A stretch of 64,000 bases of DNA from UBA1794 sp050946375 (lineage in GTDB: Bacteria; Bacteroidota; Bacteroidia; Bacteroidales; Bacteroidaceae), in the NCBI GenBank assembly GCA_050946375.1, contig JBMNUT010000003.1:124001-188000 (forward strand). The letters are read 5' to 3'. Positions within the stretch are counted from its first letter, which is position 1. Each line of letters starts with the position of its first letter. Positions 1-8,381 of the stretch are shown here, piece by piece. A program made the translations under genes and the position numbers. A model generated the notes under the pieces. It made no database searches. It was not told where the DNA came from and saw only the letters and a program-made list of their open reading frames with translations.

Positions 1-3000
1 CGAAGTTGCGTCCGGTCTCGCCCAATACGACTACGCGTCCGCCGGTCATGTATTCGCAGCAGTGGTCGCCCACGCCTTCCACTACGGCCGTTGCGCCGGA
101 GTTGCGCACGGCAAAGCGCTCGCCGGCACGTCCGTTGATGTAGACTTCTCCGCTGGTGGCGCCGTAGAGCAGGGTGTTTCCGGCAATCGTGTTGCTCTCG
201 GCGGGAAATCCGCTGCGGGCGTATGGCCGTACCGAGATTCTTCCGCCGCTGAGTCCCTTGCCTAAGTAATCATTGGTCTCGCCTTCCAGCTGGAAGCTGA
301 TGCCGTGCGCCAGGAAGGCACCGAAGCTCTGTCCGGCTGCGCCCTTGAATTTCACCTGGATGGTCTGCTCCGGCAGTCCTTCCTGCCCGTATCGTGCTGC
401 AACTGCCCCCGATGTCATGGCGCCCACGGAGCGGTCTGTGTTGGAAATGCGGTACTCGAGCGATACTTCCTTGCCGCTATTCAGGGCTTCCTGGGCGGCT
501 GCGAGGATTTTCGTATCCAGCACTTCGCCGATTTCGTGGCTTGGGTGGGTGGTGTAGTGCAGGGCGGATTCGCTGTCGACCTTGTGCAAAATGTGGCTGA
601 AGTCGAGCAATCCGGCTTTTTCCTTGGGGGAGGCGGGCATTATCTCGATGAGATCGGTCCGTCCCACGATGTCTTCCAGCCGGGTGAAGCCCATCTCGGC
701 CAGATATTCGCGTACCTCTTGGGCCAGGAACTGGAAGTAATTGACGATATACTCATAGTGTCCTCTGAAATGCTCGCGCAACTTCGGGTCTTGGGTTGCA
801 ACGCCCACGGGGCAGGTGTTGGCGTGGCATTTGCGCATCATGACGCAGCCGAGCACGATGAGTGCGGCAGTTCCGAATGCAAACTCGTCGGCTCCGAGGA
901 GAGCCATGCAGATCACGTCGCGGCCGGTCTTGAGCTGTCCGTCGGTTTGCAGGCGCACTTGTCCGCGAAGGTTGTTCAAAACCAGTGTCTGTTGCGCCTC
1001 GCTCAGCCCGATCTCGGGCGGAATTCCCGCATAGCGCATGGACGATGCGGGAGAGGCTCCCGTCCCTCCTTCAGCGCCTGAGATGACTATCAGATCTGCC
1101 TTTGCCTTTGCGACGCCGGCGGCAATGGTTCCGATTCCATTCTCTGCCACTAACTTGACGCTGATTTGCGCCTTCGGGTTGACATTCCTTAGGTCGAAGA
1201 TGAGTTGTGCAAGGTCTTCGATGGAGTAGATATCGTGGTGCGGGGGAGGAGATATGAGGGAAATTCCCGGAATGGAGTGCCGTGTACGGGCAATCACTTC
1301 GTCTACCTTAAAGCCGGGCAGCTGCCCTCCTTCGCCGGGCTTGGCACCTTGGGCCACTTTGATTTGTATTTCTTCGGCGTTCACCAGGTATTCTGCCGTA
1401 ACTCCGAAGCGTCCCGAAGCCACTTGCTTAGTCTTGCTGCACAAAGATATGCCCTTGTATGTCTCGTGGAAGCGGGCCGAATCTTCGCCTCCCTCGCCGG
1501 TATTGCTTCGCGTCCCCAGCTTATTCATCGCCAGTGCCATGGCTTCGTGTGCTTCTTTGCTGATGGCTCCGAAGGAAATGGCGCCGGTCACAAAATGTTT
1601 GACGATGTTTTCTACGGGTTCCACCTGCTCGATGGGAATAGGGCTTTTCTTGAATCGGAAGAAATCCCGTAGGAAAATGGGACTTTCCTTCTCATCTACC
1701 CGGGCTGTGAATTCCTTGAATTTGCTGTAACTGCCCAGTCGGGTGGCCAGTTGGAGCGTGCTTATGGTTTCAGGGTTCCAGGCATGTTTCTCTCCGTCCT
1801 TGCGGTATGAGTACTGACCTATGTAGGGAAGCAGCTCATCTACCTCGTCGGGCGTGTAGCCGGCATCGTGGAATGTCGTATAATCGCGGGCGATTTCTTC
1901 CAGACGTATGCCGCCAATCGAAGAATACGGGGTGCCGAAGTATTTTTCCAGCAGCTCTTTGCTTATGCCGACGGCCTCGAATATCTTGGCGCCGCGGTAG
2001 GAGCGGATGGTACTGATGCCCATTTTGCTCATGACCTTATAGAGTCCTTTGCAAAGGGCCTTGATGTAATTCTTTTCCGCAGTCTCGTAATTGAGTTGAA
2101 TGTTTCCCTTCTTCACCAAATCGTCTAGTATTGCGAATGCCATGTACGGGTTGATTGCGCTGGCGCCGTAGCCCAAAAGCAGGGCGGCATGCATGACTTC
2201 GCGTATTTCCCCGCTTTCCACAATCAGGGCCGTCTGCACTCGTTTCTGTTTGGCTATCAGGTGGTGGTGAATGGCGCTTACGGCCAGCAGCGAAGGTATG
2301 GCGGCGTGTTCCGCATCGATGGCGCGGTCGGAAAGAATGATGTAGTTCGCTCCTTCGGAGACGGCGTCTTCTGCTTCCTTACACAGGTTGTCGAGCGCTT
2401 TTTGCAAGCCGCTTGTTCCTTCGGCCACCTTGAATAATATCGCCAGCTTTACCGTTTTGAATCCCTTGTAGCGTATGTTGCAGAGGATATCCAGTTGGGT
2501 ATTGGTCAGAATCGGGTGCGGGAGGCGTACCATCTTGCAGTGGCTTTCGTCGGGCAGGAGGATGTTGTTGCCCACTGCGCCGATGTATTCGGTAAGCGAC
2601 ATGACCAATTCTTCCCGAATCGGGTCGATGGGCGGGTTGGTCACCTGGGCAAATTGCTGACGGAAGTAGTTGAACAGCAGCTGAGGCCTTTCGGAGAGTA
2701 CGGCCAGCGGCGTGTCGTTACCCATAGAGGCAGTAGGCTCCGAGCCGCTTGTGCACATGGGAGTGATGGTCCGTTCCACATCTTCCCGCGTAAAACCGAA
2801 GGCACGCAGCTTGCGACCGTAGTCGCTGATGGTGTTTTCCACCTTGCGTCCGCTTTTCAAGGCATTCAGTTCGATGCGGTTGGCCGAGAGCCATTGATGG
2901 TAAGGCTTGGCCGACGCCAGCTGTTCCTTTATCTCTTTGTCGTAATAGATGCGCCCCTCCTGCGTATCGACCAGGAGTATTTTTCCCGGCTGCAGACGGC

Positions 3001-4177
3001 CTTTCTCCTTGATATTCTCCGGCTTGATGTCTATAACGCCTGCTTCGCTGGCCACTACCATCATGTCGTCTTTGGTTATCAGGTAGCGTGCCGGGCGCAA
3101 ACCGTTGCGGTCGAGCATGCCTCCCGCGTAGCGTCCGTCGCTGAAGAGCAGGGCGGCCGGTCCGTCCCAAGGCTCCATCAGGATGGAGTGGTACTCGTAA
3201 AACGCTTTAAGTTCCTCGCTTATCGGGTTTTTGTCGTTGAACGATTCGGGAATCAGCATGGACATGGCGTGCGGAAGTGCAAGGCCCGACATGACAAAGA
3301 ACTCCAAAACGTTGTCGAGCGAGGCACTATCGCTCATATCAGGCTGCAAAATGGGATGAATATCCTTTACGTTGCCCAAAAGCGGGGTCGAAAGCACGCT
3401 TTCCCTTGCTTCCATCCATCCGCGGTTGCCGCGTATGGTGTTGATCTCGCCGTTGTGTGCGAGCAAGCGGAAGGGCTGTGCCAGACTCCAGGTAGGGAAT
3501 GTGTTGGTACTGAAGCGTGAATGCACGATGGCCAGTCCGCTGGTGAGATAAGGCTGCTGCAGGTCGAGGAAATAGGCGCGCAGCTGCTCGGACGAAAGCA
3601 GGCCCTTATAGATGATGATTTTGCTCGAAAGCGAGACGATGTAGAAGTCTTTGTTCGTAACGCGCTTCTCGATTTTCTTGCGGATGAGGTAGAGCGAGCG
3701 CTCCAGGTTGTCGGTTTCTCCTTTTCCGCTGATGAACAGTTGCTTGATGTCCGGCTCACTTTCCTGTGCGCTTGCTCCTATTATGGAAGAGTCTACGGGG
3801 ACGGAGCGCAAATGCGTCAGCAGAAGTCCCTCGCGTTCTACTTCTTCTATGATAATCTTGAGTATCTCGGCCTGTTCGCCCTTGTCTTTGGGGAGAAACA
3901 CAAGCCCCGTTCCGTATTTCCCTTTCTCCGGAACGGGAATTCCCTGCAGGAGAATGAACTCATGGGGTATCTGTATCATGATTCCGGCTCCGTCGCCGGT
4001 CTTGTTGTCGGCTCCTTCGGCTCCGCGGTGCTTCATGTTTTCCAAAACGGTCAGCGCCGAATCGACTAATTCGTGGGACTTATTCCCATGAATATTGACC
4101 AGCATACCCACTCCGCATGCGTCGTGTTCGTTCGCTGCATCATAAAGGCCGGCATGGCGCGGCCACTCTTTTCTCAT
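1..4177 (-). CDS. gltB: Glutamate synthase large subunit, C-terminus cut by window edge
   Basis: This is the large subunit of glutamate synthase (GOGAT), which makes two glutamates from glutamine and 2-oxoglutarate in nitrogen assimilation. The protein starts MRKEWPRHAGLYDAANEHDA and then Cys21-Gly-Val-Gly, the N-terminal nucleophile of the class II glutamine amidotransferase domain after propeptide removal. About 1392 residues are visible, against roughly 1500 in the family. The last visible part (positions 1-200, e.g. TIAGNTLLYGATSGEVYING) belongs to the C-terminal GXGXG beta-helix domain, so roughly the last 100 residues lie beyond the left edge. The frame at both ends agrees with one uninterrupted reading frame. 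The start at 4177 is chosen because it gives the usual short propeptide. A partner small subunit (gltD) would be expected to the left but is not visible. Confidence 0.95.
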   Translation of the reverse strand, partial: MRKEWPRHAGLYDAANEHDACGVGMLVNIHGNKSHELVDSALTVLENMKHRGAEGADNKTGDGAGIMIQIPHEFILLQGIPVPEKGKYGTGLVFLPKDKGEQAEILKIIIEEVEREGLLLTHLRSVPVDSSIIGASAQESEPDIKQLFISGKGETDNLERSLYLIRKKIEKRVTNKDFYIVSLSSKIIIYKGLLSSEQLRAYFLDLQQPYLTSGLAIVHSRFSTNTFPTWSLAQPFRLLAHNGEINTIRGNRGWMEARESVLSTPLLGNVKDIHPILQPDMSDSASLDNVLEFFVMSGLALPHAMSMLIPESFNDKNPISEELKAFYEYHSILMEPWDGPAALLFSDGRYAGGMLDRNGLRPARYLITKDDMMVVASEAGVIDIKPENIKEKGRLQPGKILLVDTQEGRIYYDKEIKEQLASAKPYHQWLSANRIELNALKSGRKVENTISDYGRKLRAFGFTREDVERTITPMCTSGSEPTASMGNDTPLAVLSERPQLLFNYFRQQFAQVTNPPIDPIREELVMSLTEYIGAVGNNILLPDESHCKMVRLPHPILTNTQLDILCNIRYKGFKTVKLAILFKVAEGTSGLQKALDNLCKEAEDAVSEGANYIILSDRAIDAEHAAIPSLLAVSAIHHHLIAKQKRVQTALIVESGEIREVMHAALLLGYGASAINPYMAFAILDDLVKKGNIQLNYETAEKNYIKALCKGLYKVMSKMGISTIRSYRGAKIFEAVGISKELLEKYFGTPYSSIGGIRLEEIARDYTTFHDAGYTPDEVDELLPYIGQYSYRKDGEKHAWNPETISTLQLATRLGSYSKFKEFTARVDEKESPIFLRDFFRFKKSPIPIEQVEPVENIVKHFVTGAISFGAISKEAHEAMALAMNKLGTRSNTGEGGEDSARFHETYKGISLCSKTKQVASGRFGVTAEYLVNAEEIQIKVAQGAKPGEGGQLPGFKVDEVIARTRHSIPGISLISPPPHHDIYSIEDLAQLIFDLRNVNPKAQISVKLVAENGIGTIAAGVAKAKADLIVISGAEGGTGASPASSMRYAGIPPEIGLSEAQQTLVLNNLRGQVRLQTDGQLKTGRDVICMALLGADEFAFGTAALIVLGCVMMRKCHANTCPVGVATQDPKLREHFRGHYEYIVNYFQFLAQEVREYLAEMGFTRLEDIVGRTDLIEIMPASPKEKAGLLDFSHILHKVDSESALHYTTHPSHEIGEVLDTKILAAAQEALNSGKEVSLEYRISNTDRSVGAMTSGAVAARYGQEGLPEQTIQVKFKGAAGQSFGAFLAHGISFQLEGETNDYLGKGLSGGRISVRPYARSGFPAESNTIAGNTLLYGATSGEVYINGRAGERFAVRNSGATAVVEGVGDHCCEYMTGGRVVVLGETGRNF

Positions 4178-4272
4178 GACTTTGCTCCTCTCTTCGTTTA
4201 AAATGCAACCTTTCGTTCTCATATTCTTTTCTTTTGTTCTTATTTGCTGGTTGTATTGTGTCATTTTGATTG

Positions 4273-4307
4273 CAAAATTACATATTTACTTTCCTTATTT
4301 CGTCAAA
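4273..4307 (-). promoter_or_regulatory. Predicted gltB promoter
   Basis: On the minus strand TAATTTTG (4280-4273) matches the Bacteroidales -7 box TAnnTTTG. A TTTG (4307-4304) lies 23 bases further upstream, slightly more than the usual spacing of about 20. It would give a leader of about 85-90 bases before the gltB start. Confidence 0.55.
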
Positions 4308-4527
4308 AGTGCGGCACTTTCTGGAAAAGAAAATACATTTGTAGTTATTTTCGCTAACGATTTTATCTTTTAAAATGCGAATTTTTGCCCTATTGTAAGC
4401 ATCTTTATGTAAAATGGTAATGAATTAAAAGATAGACCTGCCCGAAAATATTTTTGTTCCGCCTCTTCTCCGGTTGCCTGCCTTTGGGAGTTTTCTTTTT
4501 TCTCTCAATATGCAAACCGAAAAACAT

Positions 4528-4611
4528 GCAGGGCTTCGGGCAAAAAGCGGCAAGGCTTTTCCTGAAATGGAGCAAGGCTTTTCTCAAAAAGGGGCAGTAC
4601 TTTTCTTTTTT
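4528..4611. repeat. 22-base-period tandem microarray (gltB-trp intergenic)
   Basis: Near-identical units recur at exactly 22-base steps: GCAGGGCTTC at 4528, GCAAGGCTTTT at 4550 and 4572, and GCAGTACTTTT at 4594. Each is followed by a C/T-rich then A-rich half, giving a CTTTTC..GAAAA core. The same 22-base family occurs at many other intergenic sites in this window. There are no unique spacers, so it is not a CRISPR. No open reading frame with coding character lies here. A single related unit (AAGTGCGGCACTTTCTGG) sits nearby at 4307. Confidence 0.75.
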
Positions 4612-4671
4612 TCCTCCTGTCACCTTATTAAATAGTCCTGCGCAGAAAAATGAGTTTTTTTGCAGAATTTG

Positions 4672-4703
4672 TTTGGAACTTCAGGGGGAATGCCATACAT
4701 TTG
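4672..4703 (+). promoter_or_regulatory. Predicted trp operon promoter
   Basis: TTTG (4672-4675), a 20-base spacer and TACATTTG (4696-4703) match the Bacteroidales sigma-ABfr consensus TTTG-N19-21-TAnnTTTG. Transcription should start near 4710, about 23 bases before the leader peptide start. Confidence 0.75.
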
Positions 4704-4732
4704 TCCCTCGAAATCGAAAATACAGAAGACAA

Positions 4733-4789
4733 ATGATTCAGATGATGCATACATATTGGTGGCGCCGCTTACTACTCCGAGAGTCGTAA
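4733..4789 (+). CDS. trp operon leader peptide with tandem Trp codons
   Basis: An 18-codon reading frame encodes MIQMMHTYWWRRLLLRES and ends in TAA at 4787-4789. Two adjacent TGG codons (4757-4762) in so short a peptide, directly downstream of a predicted promoter and upstream of a terminator and the trp genes, are the mark of a trp attenuation leader peptide. The peptide is presumably made only so that ribosome stalling at the Trp codons reports charged tRNA-Trp levels. A hairpin (4765-4793) begins three bases after the Trp codons and overlaps the stop codon, as expected for the pause hairpin. The sequence of the peptide, its placement and the hairpins are seen directly; the regulatory role is inferred from the enteric trpL model. 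Confidence 0.85.
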   Translation: MIQMMHTYWWRRLLLRES

Positions 4790-4859
4790 GGGGAGGTCGC
4801 TTTTGTGTATCCTATCATTTAATTGCGAGAAATACGAAAAGCCTTGCCGCACTTGCGAC
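4765..4859 (+). promoter_or_regulatory. trp attenuator: pause hairpin and alternative antiterminator pairing
   Basis: Hairpin 1: CTTAC (4768-4772) pairs with GTAAG (4786-4790) and ACTC (4774-4777) with GAGT (4781-4784) round a CGA loop, with CC/GG closing at 4765-4766/4792-4793. Its 3' arm GTCGTAAG (4783-4790) can instead pair with CTTGCGAC (4852-4859) inside the terminator hairpin, eight pairs with one G-T. The two structures exclude each other. A ribosome held at the Trp codons would cover the 5' arm of hairpin 1 and free the 3' arm to block the terminator; a ribosome reaching the stop codon would cover the 3' arm and let the terminator form. Confidence 0.7.
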
Positions 4860-4870
4860 AAGGCTTTTTT
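4837..4870 (+). terminator. trp attenuator terminator
   Basis: AAAAGCCTTG (4837-4846) pairs with CAAGGCTTTT (4859-4868), and CGC (4848-4850) with GCG (4855-4857) round ACTT, giving a stable stem followed by six T residues (4865-4870). It lies between the leader peptide and trpB, where only an attenuator makes sense. Its arms look like two inverted units of the 22-base repeat family found elsewhere in the window. Confidence 0.85.
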
Positions 4871-4934
4871 GTTTGGCCTTGGGGCAAAGTGCGGAAACGG
4901 CAAAACTAAAACAGAAAAATATACGAATCAAACG

Positions 4935-6137
4935 ATGAAAAAGAGCAATCAGCCGGATGAAAACGGCTACTACGGTGAATTTGGCGGAGCCTATGTTCCC
5001 GAAATCTTGTATGCTTGTGTCGAGAACCTGCGCCGCCGGTATCTCGAAATTCTGGAGAGCGAATCCTTCAAACGTGAGTATGATCGGCTGCTTCACGACT
5101 ATGTCGGCCGTCCTTCCCCGCTCTATCTGGCCGAAAGACTCAGCGCAAAATACGGTTGCCGCATCTATCTGAAGCGCGAGGACCTCAACCATACGGGAGC
5201 GCACAAGATAAACAATACCATCGGGCAGATACTTCTGGCGCGCGCCATGGGCAAGAAGCGCATTATTGCCGAGACCGGAGCGGGACAACACGGAGTGGCA
5301 ACGGCTACGGTATGCGCCCTGATGAATATGGAGTGTGTAGTCTATATGGGCAAAACCGATGTGGAACGCCAGCATATCAACGTGCAGAAGATGGAAATGC
5401 TCGGTGCCAAAGTCTGCCCGGTTACGAGTGGAAACATGACGCTCAAGGACGCGACGAACGAAGCCATCAGAGACTGGTGCTGCCATCCGGAGGATACTTT
5501 CTACATCATCGGCAGCACGGTGGGGCCGCATCCTTACCCCGATTTGGTAGCGCGCCTGCAGAGCGTGATATCCGAGGAAATCAAAAAACAGCTTCTGGCG
5601 CAGGAAGGCCGCGATTATCCGGACTATCTGATGGCTTGCGTAGGCGGCGGGAGCAACGCGGCAGGCACCATCTATCATTATATCGACGATGAACGGGTAA
5701 AAATCATATTGGCCGAAGCCGGCGGGTTGGGCATCGACTCCGGAAAGACTGCGGCCACCATTCACTGCGGACGCCTCGGCATTATCCACGGAAGCCGCAC
5801 TTTGGTCATGCAGACGGAAGACGGTCAGATAACCGAGCCGTATTCCATTTCGGCCGGCCTCGACTATCCCGGCATCGGGCCGCTGCACGCTTGCCTGTCT
5901 GCCTCGCACCGAGCCAAGGTTTTCGCCATCAATGACGACGAAGCCATGCGGGCTGCCATGGAACTGACCCGCCTGGAGGGAATCATTCCCGCTATCGAGT
6001 CGGCCCATGCCCTTGGGGCGTTGCCGAAAATCTCATTCGCCCCTTCCGATGTAGTGGTGCTGACTGTCTCCGGGCGCGGCGATAAGGATATGGAAACCTT
6101 CATGCGCTGGATGGCGGAACACCCGGAGAAAAAGTAA
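4935..6137 (+). CDS. trpB: Tryptophan synthase beta chain
   Basis: TrpB condenses indole with L-serine to make tryptophan, using pyridoxal phosphate, in an alpha2-beta2 complex with TrpA. The 400-residue product has the usual length. It begins MKKSNQPDENGYYGEFGGAYVPE and carries the PLP lysine in TGAHKINNT (Lys91), the ETGAGQHGVATAT motif and the glycine-rich phosphate-binding loop CVGGGSNAAG. The frame is open further upstream, but the ATG at 4935 matches the family start and lies after the attenuator terminator. It is the first structural gene of the operon, about 65 bases beyond the terminator, and trpE follows after 30 bases. Expression should respond to tryptophan supply through the leader. 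Confidence 0.97.
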   Translation: MKKSNQPDENGYYGEFGGAYVPEILYACVENLRRRYLEILESESFKREYDRLLHDYVGRPSPLYLAERLSAKYGCRIYLKREDLNHTGAHKINNTIGQILLARAMGKKRIIAETGAGQHGVATATVCALMNMECVVYMGKTDVERQHINVQKMEMLGAKVCPVTSGNMTLKDATNEAIRDWCCHPEDTFYIIGSTVGPHPYPDLVARLQSVISEEIKKQLLAQEGRDYPDYLMACVGGGSNAAGTIYHYIDDERVKIILAEAGGLGIDSGKTAATIHCGRLGIIHGSRTLVMQTEDGQITEPYSISAGLDYPGIGPLHACLSASHRAKVFAINDDEAMRAAMELTRLEGIIPAIESAHALGALPKISFAPSDVVVLTVSGRGDKDMETFMRWMAEHPEKK

Positions 6138-6167
6138 CAAACAACTGAATCATAAACGAAAAAGAAG

Positions 6168-7577
6168 ATGAAGACATTCCAGTTTCAGGCAGTGAGCCGT
6201 CAGGTTTTGGGCGACCTTCATACGCTCGTCAGCCTCTACTTAAAAGTGAGAGACCTGTATCCGGAGTCCGTTTTATTGGAGAGTTCCGACTTTCACTCCT
6301 CGGAAAATTCGGTTTCCTACATAGGCATTTGTCCGTTGGCCTCGTTCGGTGTGAACAGCGGATGCTGCACCTTGAAGTATCCGGACCGCACGGAAGAGAA
6401 AATACCGGTGCATGACGGGACCGACATAAGCCATGCGCTGATGCAGTTCCTGGGCACGTTGAAGGTGGAAGGTGCAGGTGCGAAGTCGTGCGGCCTGTTC
6501 GGTTACACGTCTTTCAACGCAGTCCGCTATTTCGAGCACATAGAGATTAAGGATACGCATGCGGATGAAAACGATGCGCCCGAGATGCTTTATACATTTT
6601 ATAAGTATATTCTCATGCTCGACCACTTCAAGAATACGCTTACTCTTATCGAGCTTCTGGCCGAAGGCGAGGACAGTCAGATCGAAAACCTGCTCACCAT
6701 TTTGGGAAATACCAATTTCCCTTGCTACAATTTCCGGCAGGTAGGCGAAGAAACCTCCAACGTGACCGACGAAGAGTATATGGACTATGTGCGCGAGGGC
6801 ATACGCCATTGTCAGCGGGGCGATGTCTTCCAGATAGTTCTCTCGCGTCGTTTTATACAGAAGTACGAGGGAGACGACTTCAAGGTATATCGCGCCTTGC
6901 GAAGCATCAATCCCTCTCCCTATTTGTTCTACTTCGATTTCGGCGGGTTCCGCATCTTTGGCTCTTCGCCCGAGACGCATTGCAAAATCGAGGGCGGGCG
7001 CGCCTGCATCGACCCCATAGCCGGCACCTACCGGCGTACGGGAAATGAAGAAGAGGACCGCAAGGCGGCCGAAAGACTGCTGCGCGATCCGAAAGAGAAT
7101 GCGGAGCATACGATGTTGGTCGACCTTGCCCGCAACGATTTAAGCCGTAATTGCGAGCAGGTGCACGTAGACTTTTATAAAGAGCCCCAGTTCTATAGCC
7201 ACGTCATCCATCTGGTTTCGCGCGTAAGCGGCAAGCTGAAGGAAAACGGCGCCAATCCTGTTCAGGTATTCACCGACACTTTCCCGGCAGGCACTCTGTC
7301 CGGCGCGCCAAAGGTGCGGGCCATGCAGTTAATCAGCGAGATTGAAAATGTAAGTCGTGGGGCGTATGGCGGCTGTATCGGCTTCATCGGGCTGGACGGA
7401 AGCCTTAATCAGGCGATAACCATACGCAGTTTTGTCAGCCGGAACGGCGAACTGTGGTATCAGGCTGGCGCCGGAATCGTAGCCAAGAGCCGCCCGGAAG
7501 ACGAACTGCAGGAGGTAAACAACAAACTTGGGGCACTGAAGCGCGCCATCGAGGTGGCTGCCCAACTGAAGAATTAG
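6168..7577 (+). CDS. trpE: Anthranilate synthase component I
   Basis: TrpE converts chorismate to anthranilate, using ammonia supplied by TrpG. The 469-residue protein has the N-terminal regulatory domain and the C-terminal chorismate-binding domain. Motifs visible in the latter include FGSSPETHCKIEGG, DPIAGTYRRTGNEEED, the LVDLARND stretch and TFPAGTLSGAPKVRAMQLI. The N-terminal LLESSDFHSSENSVSYIG is in the position of the tryptophan-binding LLES motif, so allosteric feedback inhibition by tryptophan is likely. It sits between trpB and trpG with short gaps of about 30 and 26 bases, consistent with one transcript. Confidence 0.97.
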   Translation: MKTFQFQAVSRQVLGDLHTLVSLYLKVRDLYPESVLLESSDFHSSENSVSYIGICPLASFGVNSGCCTLKYPDRTEEKIPVHDGTDISHALMQFLGTLKVEGAGAKSCGLFGYTSFNAVRYFEHIEIKDTHADENDAPEMLYTFYKYILMLDHFKNTLTLIELLAEGEDSQIENLLTILGNTNFPCYNFRQVGEETSNVTDEEYMDYVREGIRHCQRGDVFQIVLSRRFIQKYEGDDFKVYRALRSINPSPYLFYFDFGGFRIFGSSPETHCKIEGGRACIDPIAGTYRRTGNEEEDRKAAERLLRDPKENAEHTMLVDLARNDLSRNCEQVHVDFYKEPQFYSHVIHLVSRVSGKLKENGANPVQVFTDTFPAGTLSGAPKVRAMQLISEIENVSRGAYGGCIGFIGLDGSLNQAITIRSFVSRNGELWYQAGAGIVAKSRPEDELQEVNNKLGALKRAIEVAAQLKN

Positions 7578-7603
7578 GACTCACGGAATAAACTCTACGA
7601 ACT

Positions 7604-8176
7604 ATGGGAAAAATATTGCTGTTCGATAATTACGACTCATTTACTTATAATCTTTTTCATGCAGTGAACGAGCTGGGATACCACGACATCGACGTGCGTC
7701 GCAACGACCGCATTTCGCTGGAGGAGGTAGCGCAGTACGACAAAATACTGCTTTCTCCCGGCCCGGGCATCCCGCAAGAATCCGGAATCCTGCTCCCCTT
7801 GATTCGCCGTTATGCGGCGGAGAAGAACATCTTGGGCGTGTGCCTGGGCGAGCAGGCCATAGGCGAAGCCTTCGGGGCGCGGCTGGAAAATCTGGAAAAC
7901 GTGTACCACGGCGTGCAGACCCCCATACGTGTGGTGGCGGACGACCTCCTGTTTCGAGGCATGGAGTCGCCGTTTCTGGCCGGGCGCTATCATTCGTGGG
8001 TCGTTTCCCGCGAGGGATTTCCCGAAGAACTGGAAGTGACGGCCGAAGACGAGGACGGACAAATCATGGCTTTGCGCCATCGTTCTTACCGCGTGCGCGG
8101 CATCCAGTTTCATCCGGAGTCGGTACTTACGCCGCAGGGCATGCTGATAATCCGCAACTGCCTGGAGAGCGAATGA
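7604..8176 (+). CDS. trpG: Anthranilate synthase glutamine amidotransferase component II
   Basis: TrpG hydrolyses glutamine and channels ammonia to TrpE. The 190-residue class I amidotransferase starts MGKILLFDNYDSFTYNL. It has the oxyanion motif LLSPGPGIP, the nucleophile cysteine in GVCLGEQAIGEAFGA, and the catalytic His-Glu in GIQFHPESVLT. It is a stand-alone TrpG, not fused to TrpD or TrpE. A gap of about 205 bases with a 22-base repeat array separates it from trpD, the largest gap inside the operon. Confidence 0.97.
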   Translation: MGKILLFDNYDSFTYNLFHAVNELGYHDIDVRRNDRISLEEVAQYDKILLSPGPGIPQESGILLPLIRRYAAEKNILGVCLGEQAIGEAFGARLENLENVYHGVQTPIRVVADDLLFRGMESPFLAGRYHSWVVSREGFPEELEVTAEDEDGQIMALRHRSYRVRGIQFHPESVLTPQGMLIIRNCLESE

Positions 8177-8227
8177 GCATCTCTTCCGGCACAAGAGACA
8201 AAAGGCAGCGCGCAGGCTGGCAGATTC

Positions 8228-8315
8228 ACTTGCGGCTTCCGGCAATTTCCCTTGCATGTTTTTCGAAAAAGCCTTGCCACTTTTTCCGATTTCCCTTGCA
8301 TCGGTTTCCCGGCCG
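8228..8315. repeat. 22-base-period tandem microarray between trpG and trpD
   Basis: Units start with (A/C)CTTGC at 8228, 8250, 8272 and 8294, exactly 22 bases apart, and carry the TTTTTC..GAAAA core (for example CCTTGCCACTTTTTCCGA at 8272). This is the same family as the arrays upstream of the trp leader and elsewhere. It lies within the transcribed trp operon and fills most of the trpG-trpD gap. Confidence 0.75.
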
Positions 8316-8381
8316 CTCCTGCGCTTCCGGATTTTAGTCCGGAGATTTCAATCGAAAACTAATTCTAAACAAAGACAAAAG

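Noticed and set aside
305..4091. Several plus-strand frames of 60-340 codons in the first 4 kb
   Set aside because: All are opposite the continuous gltB frame and have no recognisable domains.
4815..6008. A 397-codon minus-strand frame opposite trpB
   Set aside because: It is the shadow of trpB, with no recognisable domain, while the plus-strand frame has all TrpB motifs.
4528..8315. Repeat arrays as a CRISPR
   Set aside because: Units follow each other directly with no unique spacers, unit length is 22 bases, and no cas gene is present anywhere in the window.
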